Origin: Pseudomonas sp. MWU16-30317
GTDB taxonomy: Bacteria > Pseudomonadota > Gammaproteobacteria > Pseudomonadales > Pseudomonadaceae
DNA: 64,000 nucleotides
Assembly: GCF_020515695.1 (NCBI RefSeq)
Contig: NZ_JAIWJA010000003.1
Location: forward strand, 248,001-312,000
Reading direction: 5' to 3'
Under the pieces are notes generated by a model that made no database searches, was not told the DNA's origin, and worked only from the letters and a program-made list of their open reading frames with translations. A program made the position numbers and the translations under genes. Every line of letters begins with the position of its first letter. Position 1 is the first letter of the stretch. Below are positions 46,653 to 55,386 of this stretch, in pieces.

Positions 46653-47764
46653 TTGATTTAAGAAGCTCCACCGAAGCCATCGATCAATACATCGCGCGAT
46701 ATGCCGATCTGCTCCCAGCGCCGTCGCCCCAGTTGCGTCAACGCATGGACTACACCTTGGCGCCCGACGCGCCCAAGCCCGCGAATGTAAAGCCGGCCTG
46801 GCTCGCTTCCAAGGTCTGCACTCTCACCAAAGAGCAAGCGCTCGACCGAGCCAAGGGCTGTCTACTGGGGCTGGCGATCGGCGATGCCGTGGGCACGACC
46901 CTGGAGTTTCTGCCGCGCGACCGCGAGCACGTCGACGACATGGTCGGTGGTGGGCCGTTCAAGCTTCAGCCGGGGGAGTGGACCGACGACACCAGCATGG
47001 CGCTGTGCCTCGCCGATATGTATTTGGCCAAGAACGACTTCGACTATCAGGACTTCGCCGAGCGCCTGTGCCGCTGGTACCAGAAAGGCGAGAACAGTCA
47101 TAACCAGCGCTGCTTCGACATTGGCAACGCTACTCGCGAAGCGCTTGAGGGTTTTCTGGCAAAAGGCCTAGGCTGGTACGGCAACGATCACCCGTCCACG
47201 GCGGGTAACGGTTCGATTATCCGTTTGGCGCCCACTGCGCTCTTCTGGCGGCACTCGCTATCGGCGACCTGGCAGCAAAGCGCAGCCCAAAGCCGCCCAA
47301 CGCATCGGGCGATGGAGGCCGTGAGCTGTTGCCAACTGTTCGGTGCGCAGTTGAATCTCGCCCTTAACGGAGCGGATAAAGAAGAGGCCTTGGCGCCGAA
47401 GGTACGCCCGTTATTCCCGCGTCCTTTGCTGATCAATGCGGGGGAGTACAAACAAAAGACCCGTGAACAGATCCGTTCTTCGGGGTATGTGGTCGACACG
47501 CTGGAAGCAGCATTATGGGCGGTATGGAACACTGACAATTTCAGAGACGCTATTTTGCTGGCTGCGAATCTGGGCGACGATGCCGACAGTGTGGCGGCAA
47601 CGGCCGGGCAGATGGCCGGGGCGCTGTATGGCGTGTCGGGGATACCGCCTGAGTGGGTGCGGGATGTGGCGTGGTCAGAGCATATCCAAAGCCTGGCGCA
47701 GCAGTTGTTCGAGCGAGCGCCACAGCACTCGCCATTGGATGACATCGCCTATGGAGGTCGCTGA
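46649..47764 (+). CDS. ADP-ribosylglycohydrolase-family immunity protein (Tri1-like)
   Basis: 371 residues overlapping the toxin gene by 4 bp (ATGA). The hydrolase core shows [13 protein letters not shown], the metal-binding [20 protein letters not shown], and [21 protein letters not shown], all as in DraG/ARH enzymes. Residues about 1-60 precede the core and are rich in Pro and charged residues. In the Tri1 family such an extension plugs the active site of the cognate toxin while the hydrolase removes ADP-ribose from targets, giving both specific and broad protection. Motifs are intact, so both modes are plausible here. Confidence 0.85.
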   Translation: MIDLRSSTEAIDQYIARYADLLPAPSPQLRQRMDYTLAPDAPKPANVKPAWLASKVCTLTKEQALDRAKGCLLGLAIGDAVGTTLEFLPRDREHVDDMVGGGPFKLQPGEWTDDTSMALCLADMYLAKNDFDYQDFAERLCRWYQKGENSHNQRCFDIGNATREALEGFLAKGLGWYGNDHPSTAGNGSIIRLAPTALFWRHSLSATWQQSAAQSRPTHRAMEAVSCCQLFGAQLNLALNGADKEEALAPKVRPLFPRPLLINAGEYKQKTREQIRSSGYVVDTLEAALWAVWNTDNFRDAILLAANLGDDADSVAATAGQMAGALYGVSGIPPEWVRDVAWSEHIQSLAQQLFERAPQHSPLDDIAYGGR

Positions 47765-47828
47765 GTGCACGGTCCAGCTGCGAAGACGATATACTCCGGC
47801 CCAGTCACTTTTAAGTCGGAGTACCCCC

Positions 47829-48206
47829 ATGAAGTTTCGCTTCCTCCTCTGGGCCCTTGGCCTGCTGATGGCGCGTGCCAGCCGCAAGAATCCTGCGTTC
47901 GAACAGCAGCTGGCTGGTAAGGATCTGACCTTCCAGCTACAAACGGCGGACTCCAGGGTCGCCCGGCATTTCACCGTCAAAAACCAGCGCGTCACCAGCC
48001 GCAGCGGCACGGTGGCTGAGCCGGCGTTTGCGATTGTGTTCAAGGATGCCGGGTATGGCTTCGCCACGCTGCAGGCGAAAAACAAGCAACTGGCGTTCAT
48101 GCAGGGAATTCAGGACAAGCACATCCAGATCACTGGCAACACGGGGTTGGTGATGTGGTTTCAGGGGTTGATGAAGTATTTGATGCCGCGCAAGAAGAAG
48201 GTTTAA
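47829..48206 (+). CDS. Small conserved protein, possibly SCP2-like
   Basis: 125 residues from the ATG at 47829, preceded by GGAG; the frame is open further upstream within the glycohydrolase gene but with no similarity. The N-terminus is hydrophobic (FRFLLWALGLLMARAS) and may anchor or target it. The rest (LTFQLQTADSRVARHFTVKNQRVTSRSGTVAEPAF, then GYGFATLQAKNK, MWFQGLMKYLMP) has the alternating pattern of SCP2/sterol-carrier-type lipid-binding folds. That assignment is tentative. Normal codon use suggests it belongs to the core backbone rather than the payload; an equivalent gene probably lies beside the HDOD gene in other Pseudomonas. Confidence 0.7.
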   Translation: MKFRFLLWALGLLMARASRKNPAFEQQLAGKDLTFQLQTADSRVARHFTVKNQRVTSRSGTVAEPAFAIVFKDAGYGFATLQAKNKQLAFMQGIQDKHIQITGNTGLVMWFQGLMKYLMPRKKKV

Positions 48207-48221
48207 CGCGGGGGATATGAA

Positions 48222-48297
48222 GGCCTCTTCGCGGGCAAGCCCTGCTCCCACAGTGTAGGGCTCACCCCTGTGGGAGCAAAGCTTGCTCGCGAAGGGG
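48222..48297. repeat. REP pair in inverted orientation
   Basis: GGCCTCTTCGCGGGCAAGCC..GCTCCCACAG faces CCTGTGGGAGCAAAGCTTGC..TCGCGAAGGGG between two convergent genes, the same arrangement as at 1499-1573. Confidence 0.88.
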
Positions 48298-48334
48298 CCA
48301 TTTGCTTCGCAGCACATGGCCCGCCAGGCAACTC

Positions 48335-49732
48335 TCAGCTATTGAACTGCGAAGCCAGTTCGCGCAGCAGCGCTTCGGCTTCGATCACCTTGTTGACCAC
48401 ATCCTCGGCTTTTTCGCGGCTCAGGCCAACTCGCTCGAGCAGTTCGTCCGGGATACCGTCGTCAGTATCGCTACCGATGCCGCGGCTACGCAGCAGGCGC
48501 ACCGAAAGGCATACCAGGTTCGGATACAGCGCGTTCTCGCCATCATAGGACGGGTCCTGCTGGAAGCGCAGGGCCGCAGCCAATTCTTCGGGCAGGTCCC
48601 AGAAGCGCATCAGCCAGGCACCGATCTGCTCGCGGCTGATGCCCAGCAGATGTTGCTCGATATAGCTGTGGCTCAGGTGCGGGTTGACCTCCAGGTGCCG
48701 GCAGATCAGCGAGAAGTGCGGCGGAAACACATGGGCCAGCAGCAGGTAACCGAAGTTGTGCAGCAGGCCGGCCAGATAGGTGAGGCCGGCTTCCGGGCGC
48801 TGGGCGCGAGGAATGGCACGGGTCAGGCCTTCAATCACGGCGGCGGTGTAGATCGACTGCTGCCAGTATGGTGTGGCGTGTTGCGGATGGTCCTTGGGCA
48901 GGCTCAGGGTCTTGCCGAGGGCCAGGCCCAGCGCCAGGTTGATCACCAGGTCGAAGCCCAGCACGCGGACGATGGCATCTTCCACCGAGCGGATCTTGCC
49001 CGGCGAGGCGTAGTAGGGCGAAGCGGCCCAGCTGACGACCTGTGCGGCCAGCGACGGATCGGTCTCGACCACGCCGGTGATGTCATCGATGGTGGCGTTG
49101 GGGTCGACCCGCAGCTTGATGATCTTTTGCGCGGTTTCAGGCAGCGGCGGGATCTCGATGGTCGCTTCGAGGCGCTGCTGGATGCGCCGCGCGGTAAACT
49201 TCTGCACGGCCTTGGTGATTTCTGCCGGGTCGTCGTTAGGGCGATCCAGGTTGCGGGCGATGGTCACCACCGGCTCGCCGAAATTACCGGAGCTGGCCTT
49301 GACCAGGGTCTTCTTGAAGTCTTCGCTGGAGATTTCCAGCAGCAGGCCGGTCTCGCCCGAACTGATCAGCAGCGACTCGGGCTGCAGCAGACGCTCGTCG
49401 TAGAGGCAGGGCGAACTGGTCAGGGTTGGCAGGCCAGGCAGTACGCTCAGGCCATGTTCGTTGAGCATGCGCTTGAGTTTGCTCAGCGGCAGCGCGGTGA
49501 GCTTGCGGCCGGTGACTTCCTCGAGACGATTGAGGTCGATCAACTGGTTCTGCGGAACCAGCACCATCAGTGCACCGACGGCATCGGCGAGCAACACAGC
49601 CTGCACCTTGCGGGCGCGGTCGAGCCCCACATGGTCATGCACTTCGGTGAACGCGATACCCTGTTTGTCGAGCAAGTTCTGGATCACACGCGGGGCGATC
49701 GGTGCGGGAACGTCCAATGCAACTTCAGTCAT
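48335..49732 (-). CDS. YbaK-like aminoacyl-tRNA deacylase domain fused to an HDOD domain
   Basis: 465 residues. Residues about 5-150 resemble YbaK/ProX-type deacylases (IQNLLDKQGIAFTEVHDHVG, VLLADAVGALMVLVPQNQLIDLNRL), and residues about 185-380 form an HDOD domain (EIPPLPETAQKIIKLRVDPNATIDDIT, VLGFDLVINLALGLALG, GLTYLAGLLHNFGYLLLAHVFP). HDOD modules are signalling domains related to HD hydrolases but usually lacking activity. In P. aeruginosa a homologue lies beside recG and oxyR, as here. The role is unknown; a link to translation or stress control is speculative. Confidence 0.85.
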   Translation of the reverse strand: MTEVALDVPAPIAPRVIQNLLDKQGIAFTEVHDHVGLDRARKVQAVLLADAVGALMVLVPQNQLIDLNRLEEVTGRKLTALPLSKLKRMLNEHGLSVLPGLPTLTSSPCLYDERLLQPESLLISSGETGLLLEISSEDFKKTLVKASSGNFGEPVVTIARNLDRPNDDPAEITKAVQKFTARRIQQRLEATIEIPPLPETAQKIIKLRVDPNATIDDITGVVETDPSLAAQVVSWAASPYYASPGKIRSVEDAIVRVLGFDLVINLALGLALGKTLSLPKDHPQHATPYWQQSIYTAAVIEGLTRAIPRAQRPEAGLTYLAGLLHNFGYLLLAHVFPPHFSLICRHLEVNPHLSHSYIEQHLLGISREQIGAWLMRFWDLPEELAAALRFQQDPSYDGENALYPNLVCLSVRLLRSRGIGSDTDDGIPDELLERVGLSREKAEDVVNKVIEAEALLRELASQFNS

Positions 49733-49852
49733 GTGTGCTGTATCCGAATTCCTACAATGGCGACAGTATATCCAGCTTGCACAATAAGCGGGATTCGTTC
49801 TTAAAGCCTAATTTCATCGCGTTTTTTTCAGACGAACGGTCAGCTTTGAGCA

Positions 49853-51943
49853 TCAAACCTGGCCGTATTGCTGGCCGTGGCGCAACCATCGCTCCAACAG
49901 CGGTGTGACATGTTCAGGCCAGCGTGCAATCAAGGCTTGCGCAGCATCGCGAACGGCGGGCAGCAGGTCGGCATCGCGCATCAGGTCAGCCACCTTGAAC
50001 TGTAGCAGCCCGGTCTGGCGCGTACCTAGCATCTCGCCCGGTCCACGGATCTGCAGGTCTTTCTCGGCGATGACGAAACCATCGTTGGTCTCGCGCATGA
50101 TACCCAGGCGTTCGCGGCCGATCTGCGACAGCGGTGGGTGATAGAGCAATACGCAGTGGCTGGCCGCGCTGCCGCGACCAACGCGGCCGCGCAATTGGTG
50201 CAACTGCGCCAGGCCCAGGCGTTCGGGGTTTTCGATGATCATCAGGCTGGCGTTGGGCACGTCGACGCCGACCTCGATCACCGTGGTCGCGACCAGCAAT
50301 TGCAGGTGGCCTTGCTTGAATTCGGCCATGATCGCGGCCTTTTCGGCGGGCTTCATGCGCCCGTGAATCAGGCCCACGCGTAGCTCGCCGAGGGCGCTGC
50401 CGAGTTCTTCGAAGGTGGTTTCGGCGGCCTGGCAGGTGAGTTCTTCGGACTCTTCGATCAGGGTGCACACCCAATACGCCTGACGCCCCTCGGCACAGGC
50501 AGCGCGGACCCGTTCGATGACTTCGATGCGCCGCGTGTCGACCACCAGCACGGTGTTCACTGGCGTGCGGCCCGGCGGCAGTTCGTCGAGGATCGAGGTG
50601 TCGAGGTCGGCGTAGGCGCTCATGGCCAGCGTGCGCGGGATCGGCGTGGCGGTCATGATCAACTGGTGCGGGCAGAGCTTGGTGCCGATGCCGTCGATAC
50701 TCACGCCTTTCTCGCGCAGTGCCAGGCGCTGCTGGACGCCGAAGCGGTGTTGCTCGTCGATGACCACCAGGGCCAGGCGATGGAACTGCACCTCGGGCTG
50801 GAACAGCGCGTGAGTGCCGACCACCATGGGCGCGCCTGCCGCGATACGCTCCAGCGCGTGCACGCGGTGCTTGCCCTTGAGCTTGCCCGCCAGCCAGGCG
50901 ACTTCAATGCCGAGGGGCTCGAGCCAGCGCTGGAAGTTGACGAAGTGCTGCTCGGCGAGGATCTCGGTCGGGGCCATCAGGGCCACCTGATAGCCGGCTT
51001 CGAGTGCCTGCAGTGCTGCCAGGGCGGCGACTACCGTCTTGCCGGCGCCGACATCGCCCTGGATCAAGCGCAGCATGGGCTCGGGTTGGCTGAGGTCGTA
51101 GGCGATCTCTTTGCCGACGCGCTGCTGGGCGCCGGTGGGCGTGAAGCCGAGGTTGGCCAGGTACTGCGCCGGCAGGCGGCTTGCCACCGGCAAGGCTGGC
51201 GCGCGCTGAGACTTGAGGCTCTCGCGCAGGCGCTGCTGGGACAGTTGGTGGGTCAGCAGTTCTTCAAACGCCAGGCGGTGCTGGGCCCAGTGATGACCCA
51301 GGGCGAGCTCCTCAAGGTCGGCGTCGGGCGGCGGATGATGCAGGTAGCGGATGGCATCGTCCAGCGGCGCCAGTTGATAGTCTCGCGCCAGCTCCTGGGG
51401 CAGCCAATCCGGCAGGCTGCGCGGCCCGAGCATGCTTAGCGCCTGCTGCGAAAGCTGACGCAGGCGTGCCTGGGTCAGGCCCTCGGTGGTCGGGTAGATG
51501 GGCGTGAGGTTCTGCTCCACCGGGATCTGCTCGTCGCCGGTCAGGGCGCGGTATTCGGGATGGTAGATTTCCAGGCCCGAGGCGCCGGGGCGGGCTTCGC
51601 CGTAGCAGCGCAAATGGGTGCCGCGCTTGAGCGCTTCTTTCTGCGCGTTGCTGAAGTGGTAGAAGCGCAGGCTCAGCGAACCGGTACCGTCGCCCAGGCG
51701 CACCAGCAGGCTGCGGCGCTTGCCCATGGACACGTCGGCGCCGCTGACCACCCCTTCGATCACCGCATCCTGGCCCGGACGCAGGGCGCCAATGGGCACC
51801 ACGCGGGTGCGGTCCTGATAGCGCAAGGGCAAGTGAAACAGCACGTCCTGTAGGTTTTCGAGGCCGACCTTGGCGAGCTTTTCAGCCATTGCCTCGCCAA
51901 CGCCCTTGAGCGCCGTGACCGAGACCTTGGACAGCTCAGTCAT
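49853..51943 (-). CDS. recG: ATP-dependent DNA helicase RecG
   Basis: 696 residues, normal RecG length. The N-terminal wedge/OB domain (MTELSKVSVTALKGVGEAMAEK, LFHLPLRYQDRT) precedes the SF2 motor: Walker A GDVGAGKTVVAALAAL (about 300), motif II DEQHRFGVQQR, motif III TATPIPRTLA, motif VI QLRGRVGRGS. RecG reverses stalled forks and branch-migrates junctions. Lies downstream of oxyR in the same direction. Confidence 0.97.
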   Translation of the reverse strand: MTELSKVSVTALKGVGEAMAEKLAKVGLENLQDVLFHLPLRYQDRTRVVPIGALRPGQDAVIEGVVSGADVSMGKRRSLLVRLGDGTGSLSLRFYHFSNAQKEALKRGTHLRCYGEARPGASGLEIYHPEYRALTGDEQIPVEQNLTPIYPTTEGLTQARLRQLSQQALSMLGPRSLPDWLPQELARDYQLAPLDDAIRYLHHPPPDADLEELALGHHWAQHRLAFEELLTHQLSQQRLRESLKSQRAPALPVASRLPAQYLANLGFTPTGAQQRVGKEIAYDLSQPEPMLRLIQGDVGAGKTVVAALAALQALEAGYQVALMAPTEILAEQHFVNFQRWLEPLGIEVAWLAGKLKGKHRVHALERIAAGAPMVVGTHALFQPEVQFHRLALVVIDEQHRFGVQQRLALREKGVSIDGIGTKLCPHQLIMTATPIPRTLAMSAYADLDTSILDELPPGRTPVNTVLVVDTRRIEVIERVRAACAEGRQAYWVCTLIEESEELTCQAAETTFEELGSALGELRVGLIHGRMKPAEKAAIMAEFKQGHLQLLVATTVIEVGVDVPNASLMIIENPERLGLAQLHQLRGRVGRGSAASHCVLLYHPPLSQIGRERLGIMRETNDGFVIAEKDLQIRGPGEMLGTRQTGLLQFKVADLMRDADLLPAVRDAAQALIARWPEHVTPLLERWLRHGQQYGQV

Positions 51944-52015
51944 GAGCGCTGCTCAAGGGGGCGCGGCTTTTCAAAGAATAGCTATTCAGGACCCGGCTTT
52001 TCATGACCCAGCTCT

Positions 52016-52951
52016 TCATGACGCGACTTTGGCCGTCGGCACCAGCGGCTTGGCCACCGAGCACAGGCGCACCGAGTCCGCGAGGATCTCGATCGCCTTG
52101 GGCCGCGGGAAACTGGCGCGCCAGGCAATGGCGACCGTGCGGAAGGCCGCAGGTGGGGTCAGCGGCCGCACTTCGATCACGCCGGGCTGGTAGTGATGGC
52201 TATCGACAGCCGACAGCGGCAGCACCGACACGCCCAGACCCGAGGCGACCATGTGGCGGATGGTTTCCAGCGAGCTGGATTCCACGGTGGTGTGGCGCGC
52301 GGCATCCGAGCCTTTGGCCAGCGTCGGGCACGCTTCGAGCACCTGGTCGCGGAAGCAATGACCTTCGCCGAGCAGCAGCAGGCTCTTGTCGTTGAGCAGG
52401 CCGGCGTCGATGGTTTCCTTGCGCGTCCACGGGTGGTCGCTCGGCATCAGCACGTAGAACGGCTCATCGTAGAGCGGCAGGGTCAGCACGTCGGCTTCGT
52501 TGAACGGCAGGGCGATGATGATCGCGTCAAGTTCACCGTTGCGCAGTTTGTCGCGCAGTACATGGGTGAAGTTCTCTTCGATATACAGCGGCATCTGCGG
52601 TGCGACACGATGCAGTTGCGGGATCAGGTGCGGGAACAGGTACGGGCCGACGGTATAGATGGCGCCGACCTTGAGCGGTGCGGTGAGCTGGTTCTTGCCG
52701 GCCTGGGCCAGTTCGCGGATGCCTTGGGCCTGTTCGAGGACCTTCTGCGCCTGGGCGACGATGCCCTCGCCGACCGGCGTCAGGCGCACCGCGCTCTTGC
52801 TGCGCTCGAAGATCAGCACACCGAGTTCATCCTCGAGTTTCTTCACTCCCACCGACAAGGTCGGCTGGCTGACGTGGCAACGCTCGGCCGCGTGACCGAA
52901 GTGTTGCTCTTGGGCGAGAGTGACGATGTAGCGCAATTCTGTAAGGGTCAT
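52016..52951 (-). CDS. oxyR: LysR-family peroxide sensor OxyR
   Basis: 311 residues from the ATG at 52951. The N-terminal winged helix-turn-helix (LTELRYIVTLAQEQHFGHAAERCHVSQPTLS) is LysR-type. Both redox cysteines are present with the E. coli spacing: GHCFRDQVLEAC corresponds to Cys199/Cys208. OxyR forms a disulfide on peroxide and activates katA/ahp-type genes. The frame is also open 21 codons upstream through the inverted repeat at 52950-53011, but the ATG gives the expected LysR N-terminus. Its ribosome-binding region lies in that repeat. Confidence 0.97.
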   Translation of the reverse strand: MTLTELRYIVTLAQEQHFGHAAERCHVSQPTLSVGVKKLEDELGVLIFERSKSAVRLTPVGEGIVAQAQKVLEQAQGIRELAQAGKNQLTAPLKVGAIYTVGPYLFPHLIPQLHRVAPQMPLYIEENFTHVLRDKLRNGELDAIIIALPFNEADVLTLPLYDEPFYVLMPSDHPWTRKETIDAGLLNDKSLLLLGEGHCFRDQVLEACPTLAKGSDAARHTTVESSSLETIRHMVASGLGVSVLPLSAVDSHHYQPGVIEVRPLTPPAAFRTVAIAWRASFPRPKAIEILADSVRLCSVAKPLVPTAKVAS

Positions 52952-53011
52952 AACGTGCGTCCTGTAATAGCCGCCCCAGCATAGCGGCTGCGATCGATAG
53001 ACGCACGTTAT
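52950..53011 (-). promoter_or_regulatory. Long inverted repeat overlapping the oxyR start codon
   Basis: Perfect 12-bp arms: ATAACGTGCGTC (52950-52961 on plus) and GACGCACGTTAT (53000-53011). The 38-bp interval holds an inner pair AGCCGC/GCGGCT. On the mRNA the downstream arm covers the AGGA ribosome site region and the first two bases of the ATG. Could be an RNA switch, or a DNA operator if transcription starts inside. Confidence 0.6.
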
Positions 53012-53015
53012 CAAG

Positions 53016-53040
53016 ATCGCTTCTGTAACACAGAAGCGAT
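53016..53040 (-). terminator. Hairpin between tonB and oxyR
   Basis: Perfect 11-bp stem ATCGCTTCTGT/ACAGAAGCGAT with a 3-nt loop, starting 5 nt after the tonB stop. There is no long U run, so termination may be partial. Confidence 0.7.
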
Positions 53041-53044
53041 TATT

Positions 53045-53797
53045 TCAGCGTTTATCCAGGGAATAAACGAAAGGCGCGACCACTTCCAGGCTGCCGTTGT
53101 TGAGCAGCTCCTTCGGCGGAACCGGCAACGGCTGCGCGCGGCGGATCATGTCGAGCGTGGCGCGATCCAGCGAGGCACTGCCAGATTCACCCGCGATGGC
53201 ATAGGACAGCACTTTGCCTTCGGCGTCCACAGTGAAGCGCAGCTTGACTACCCCCTGAGTACCACGACGACGAGCATCTTCAGGATATTTCTTGAACTTG
53301 GCCAGATGGCGCAGCAGGTCACCCTGCCAGCTTGGCAGCGCGTTGCTGTTGGACGGCATCGGTGGCTCTGACTTTTCCGCCTTGGGCGCAGACTCCTTGG
53401 CCGGTGCGGTGTCCACGGTTTTTTCCGCTGGCGGCTGCTCCTTCGGCGGCTCGGGCTTCTTCTCAGGCTTGGGCGGCAGCGGTTTGGGCTTGGGTTTCGG
53501 CTTGGGTGGCGGCTTGGGAATAGCGATTTCTGGCTTCGGCGCTTCGGCAACCTTGGGCAGCGGCACCTCTTCCACGGGTTCTGGTGGCGTCGGCGGCGTG
53601 ATGACCTTGGGTGGCGGCGGCGGCGGCGGTGCCGGCTCGGGCAGCGGCGCGATCTCGACCATCATCGCCTGGGGAGGCAACTCGATGGGCTTGGGCGCGG
53701 GCCACTTGAGGGCGATGACGATCGCCAGGGCGTGGATCCCCAGCACGACCGCCAGGCTGCCACCGTAACGCGTCATTCGTTGGCGCGTGGTGATCAT
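53045..53797 (-). CDS. tonB: Energy transducer TonB
   Basis: 250 residues. One N-terminal transmembrane helix (SLAVVLGIHALAIVIALKW, about 14-32), a Pro/Lys-rich periplasmic spacer (about 35-135, with PxxP and PKP repeats), and the C-terminal TonB domain (about 160-250: FKKYPEDARRRGTQGVVKLRF, VDAEGKVLSYAI). Transfers proton-motive energy from ExbB/ExbD to outer-membrane receptors for siderophores. Its start overlaps exbD by 4 bp. Confidence 0.95.
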   Translation of the reverse strand: MITTRQRMTRYGGSLAVVLGIHALAIVIALKWPAPKPIELPPQAMMVEIAPLPEPAPPPPPPPKVITPPTPPEPVEEVPLPKVAEAPKPEIAIPKPPPKPKPKPKPLPPKPEKKPEPPKEQPPAEKTVDTAPAKESAPKAEKSEPPMPSNSNALPSWQGDLLRHLAKFKKYPEDARRRGTQGVVKLRFTVDAEGKVLSYAIAGESGSASLDRATLDMIRRAQPLPVPPKELLNNGSLEVVAPFVYSLDKR

Positions 53798-54219
53798 TTC
53801 TTCGGCGCCGTCTCAAGTCCGACCAGGCCGACCTTCAGATAACCGGCGGCGCGCAGGGAATTCATGACGTCCATCAGCTCACCGTAGTCCACGCCCTTGT
53901 CGGCCTGGAAGAAGATGGTGGTGTCTTTCTTGCCCTTGGTCTTGTTGTCCAGGTACTGCCCGAGTTGGGCTGCGTCGACCTTGTCATCGCCCACGTACAG
54001 GCTCTTGTCCATCTTCACGCTGAGGAACACGGGCTTCTCGGGTCGGGGCACTGGCTTGGCGGTGGAGGCGGGCAGGTCGACCTTGATGTCTACCGTCGCC
54101 AGCGGTGCAGCGATCATGAACACGATCAGCAGCACCAGCATGACGTCGATGAACGGCGTGACGTTGATTTCGTGATTCTCGGCGAGATCGTCGCCGCCTT
54201 CGTTCAGATGCAGGCCCAC
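53794..54219 (-). CDS. exbD: TonB-system proton channel subunit ExbD
   Basis: 141 residues with one transmembrane helix (PFIDVMLVLLIVFMIAAPLA, about 22-41) containing the conserved, proton-carrying Asp in NVTPFIDVML. The periplasmic domain follows. Located between exbB and tonB with a 3-bp gap to exbB. Confidence 0.96.
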   Translation of the reverse strand: MGLHLNEGGDDLAENHEINVTPFIDVMLVLLIVFMIAAPLATVDIKVDLPASTAKPVPRPEKPVFLSVKMDKSLYVGDDKVDAAQLGQYLDNKTKGKKDTTIFFQADKGVDYGELMDVMNSLRAAGYLKVGLVGLETAPKK

Positions 54220-54222
54220 GGA

Positions 54223-55197
54223 TTACCCCACCTTGACCATTTGTGGCTGAGCGGCACGCTCGCCTGGCTGACGGTCGAGGTCGCGGCTGACCAGCAGCAG
54301 GACCTGGGCGGAAGCGTCGGAGACCTGTGCCTTGTAGCCGGCGATGGAGCGGGCGAAAACGTTGTAGATGACTACCGCAGGGATGGCCGCGACCAGGCCC
54401 AAGGCCGTGGCCAGCAGCGCTTCGGCGATGCCGGGGGCGACCACGGCGAGGTTGGTGGTCTGGGTTCTGGCGATGCCGATGAAGCTGTTCATGATGCCCC
54501 ACACGGTACCGAACAGGCCGACGAAGGGGGCGGTGGAGCCGATGGTGGCCAGTACGCCGGTGCCCATGCTCATGTTGCGACCGCAGGCCGCGACCAGGCG
54601 CTCGAGGCGGAACGACACGCGCTCCTTGATGCCTTCTTTTTCGCGGGTATTGGCCGACAGGTGCATCTCTTCGAGCGCGTCATGTACCAGCAGGTTGGCC
54701 AGGGTGCCTTTCTGGGCAGCAGTCTCGGCGGCATCCTTGAGAGTACCGGCGCGCTTGAGCGCGGCGATCTCGCCTTTGAGGCGACGCTTAGCGCCTACCA
54801 GCTCGAAGCCCTTGGCGATCCAGATGGTCCAGGTGATGATCGAGGCCATTGCAAGGCCGATCATGACCACCTTCACGACGATGTCGGCGTTCTTGAACAT
54901 GCCCCACGGGGACAGGTCGTGGGCCATGCCCAGCGAAGTATCTTCAGGGGCTTGTGCGTCATCCGGGGCGACTTGCGAAGCGGCCGGGGCGCTGGCGGTT
55001 GGCGCGGCAGAAGTGTCTACCGGTGCCGTGGCGGGCGCGGCGGAAACGGCGGCCGGGGTGGTGACAGGGTGGGTCGGGTCTTCAGCAAAGGCATTGGGTA
55101 TCAGCGCCAGGCCGAGCAACAAGGCCGCGATACCTCGCCATGCGCGTGGCAGGCTGCGAAGCTTGGTTGGCGATGCTAGAGGTTCGGTACGAGTCAT
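54223..55197 (-). CDS. exbB: TonB-system proton channel subunit ExbB (long form)
   Basis: 324 residues from the ATG at 55197. An extra N-terminal signal-like helix (WRGIAALLLGLALIPNAFAED) and an Ala/Pro/Thr-rich linker (about 50-90) precede the MotA/TolQ/ExbB channel domain with three helices (VVMIGLAMASIITWTIWIA, GTGVLATIGSTAPFVGLFGTVWGI, AEALLATALGLVAAIPAVVIYN). Such long ExbB forms occur in Pseudomonas. First gene of exbB-exbD-tonB. Iron control through Fur is usual for the family, but I could not find a convincing Fur box in the 190 bp upstream. Confidence 0.95.
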   Translation of the reverse strand: MTRTEPLASPTKLRSLPRAWRGIAALLLGLALIPNAFAEDPTHPVTTPAAVSAAPATAPVDTSAAPTASAPAASQVAPDDAQAPEDTSLGMAHDLSPWGMFKNADIVVKVVMIGLAMASIITWTIWIAKGFELVGAKRRLKGEIAALKRAGTLKDAAETAAQKGTLANLLVHDALEEMHLSANTREKEGIKERVSFRLERLVAACGRNMSMGTGVLATIGSTAPFVGLFGTVWGIMNSFIGIARTQTTNLAVVAPGIAEALLATALGLVAAIPAVVIYNVFARSIAGYKAQVSDASAQVLLLVSRDLDRQPGERAAQPQMVKVG

Positions 55198-55386
55198 GCT
55201 GGCAGGACCTGATGGAAAGAATGTGGGGATGCCCTGCGAGGCCGAAGTCAAGGCCGAGGACAAAACGGACGCGTATTATTGCAATTAATTCTTGTTAGCA
55301 AAAGCGAAACAGGTATTTTTTTAATCAGCGCTGGCTGCAAGACGCCCGCCGGCGCTAGTCTGGCGCTTTGAAACGGAGCCTTTGAG

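Noticed and set aside
55270..55320. A Fur box upstream of exbB
   Set aside because: The tract is AT-rich, but alignment to the 19-bp consensus gave too few matches on either strand.
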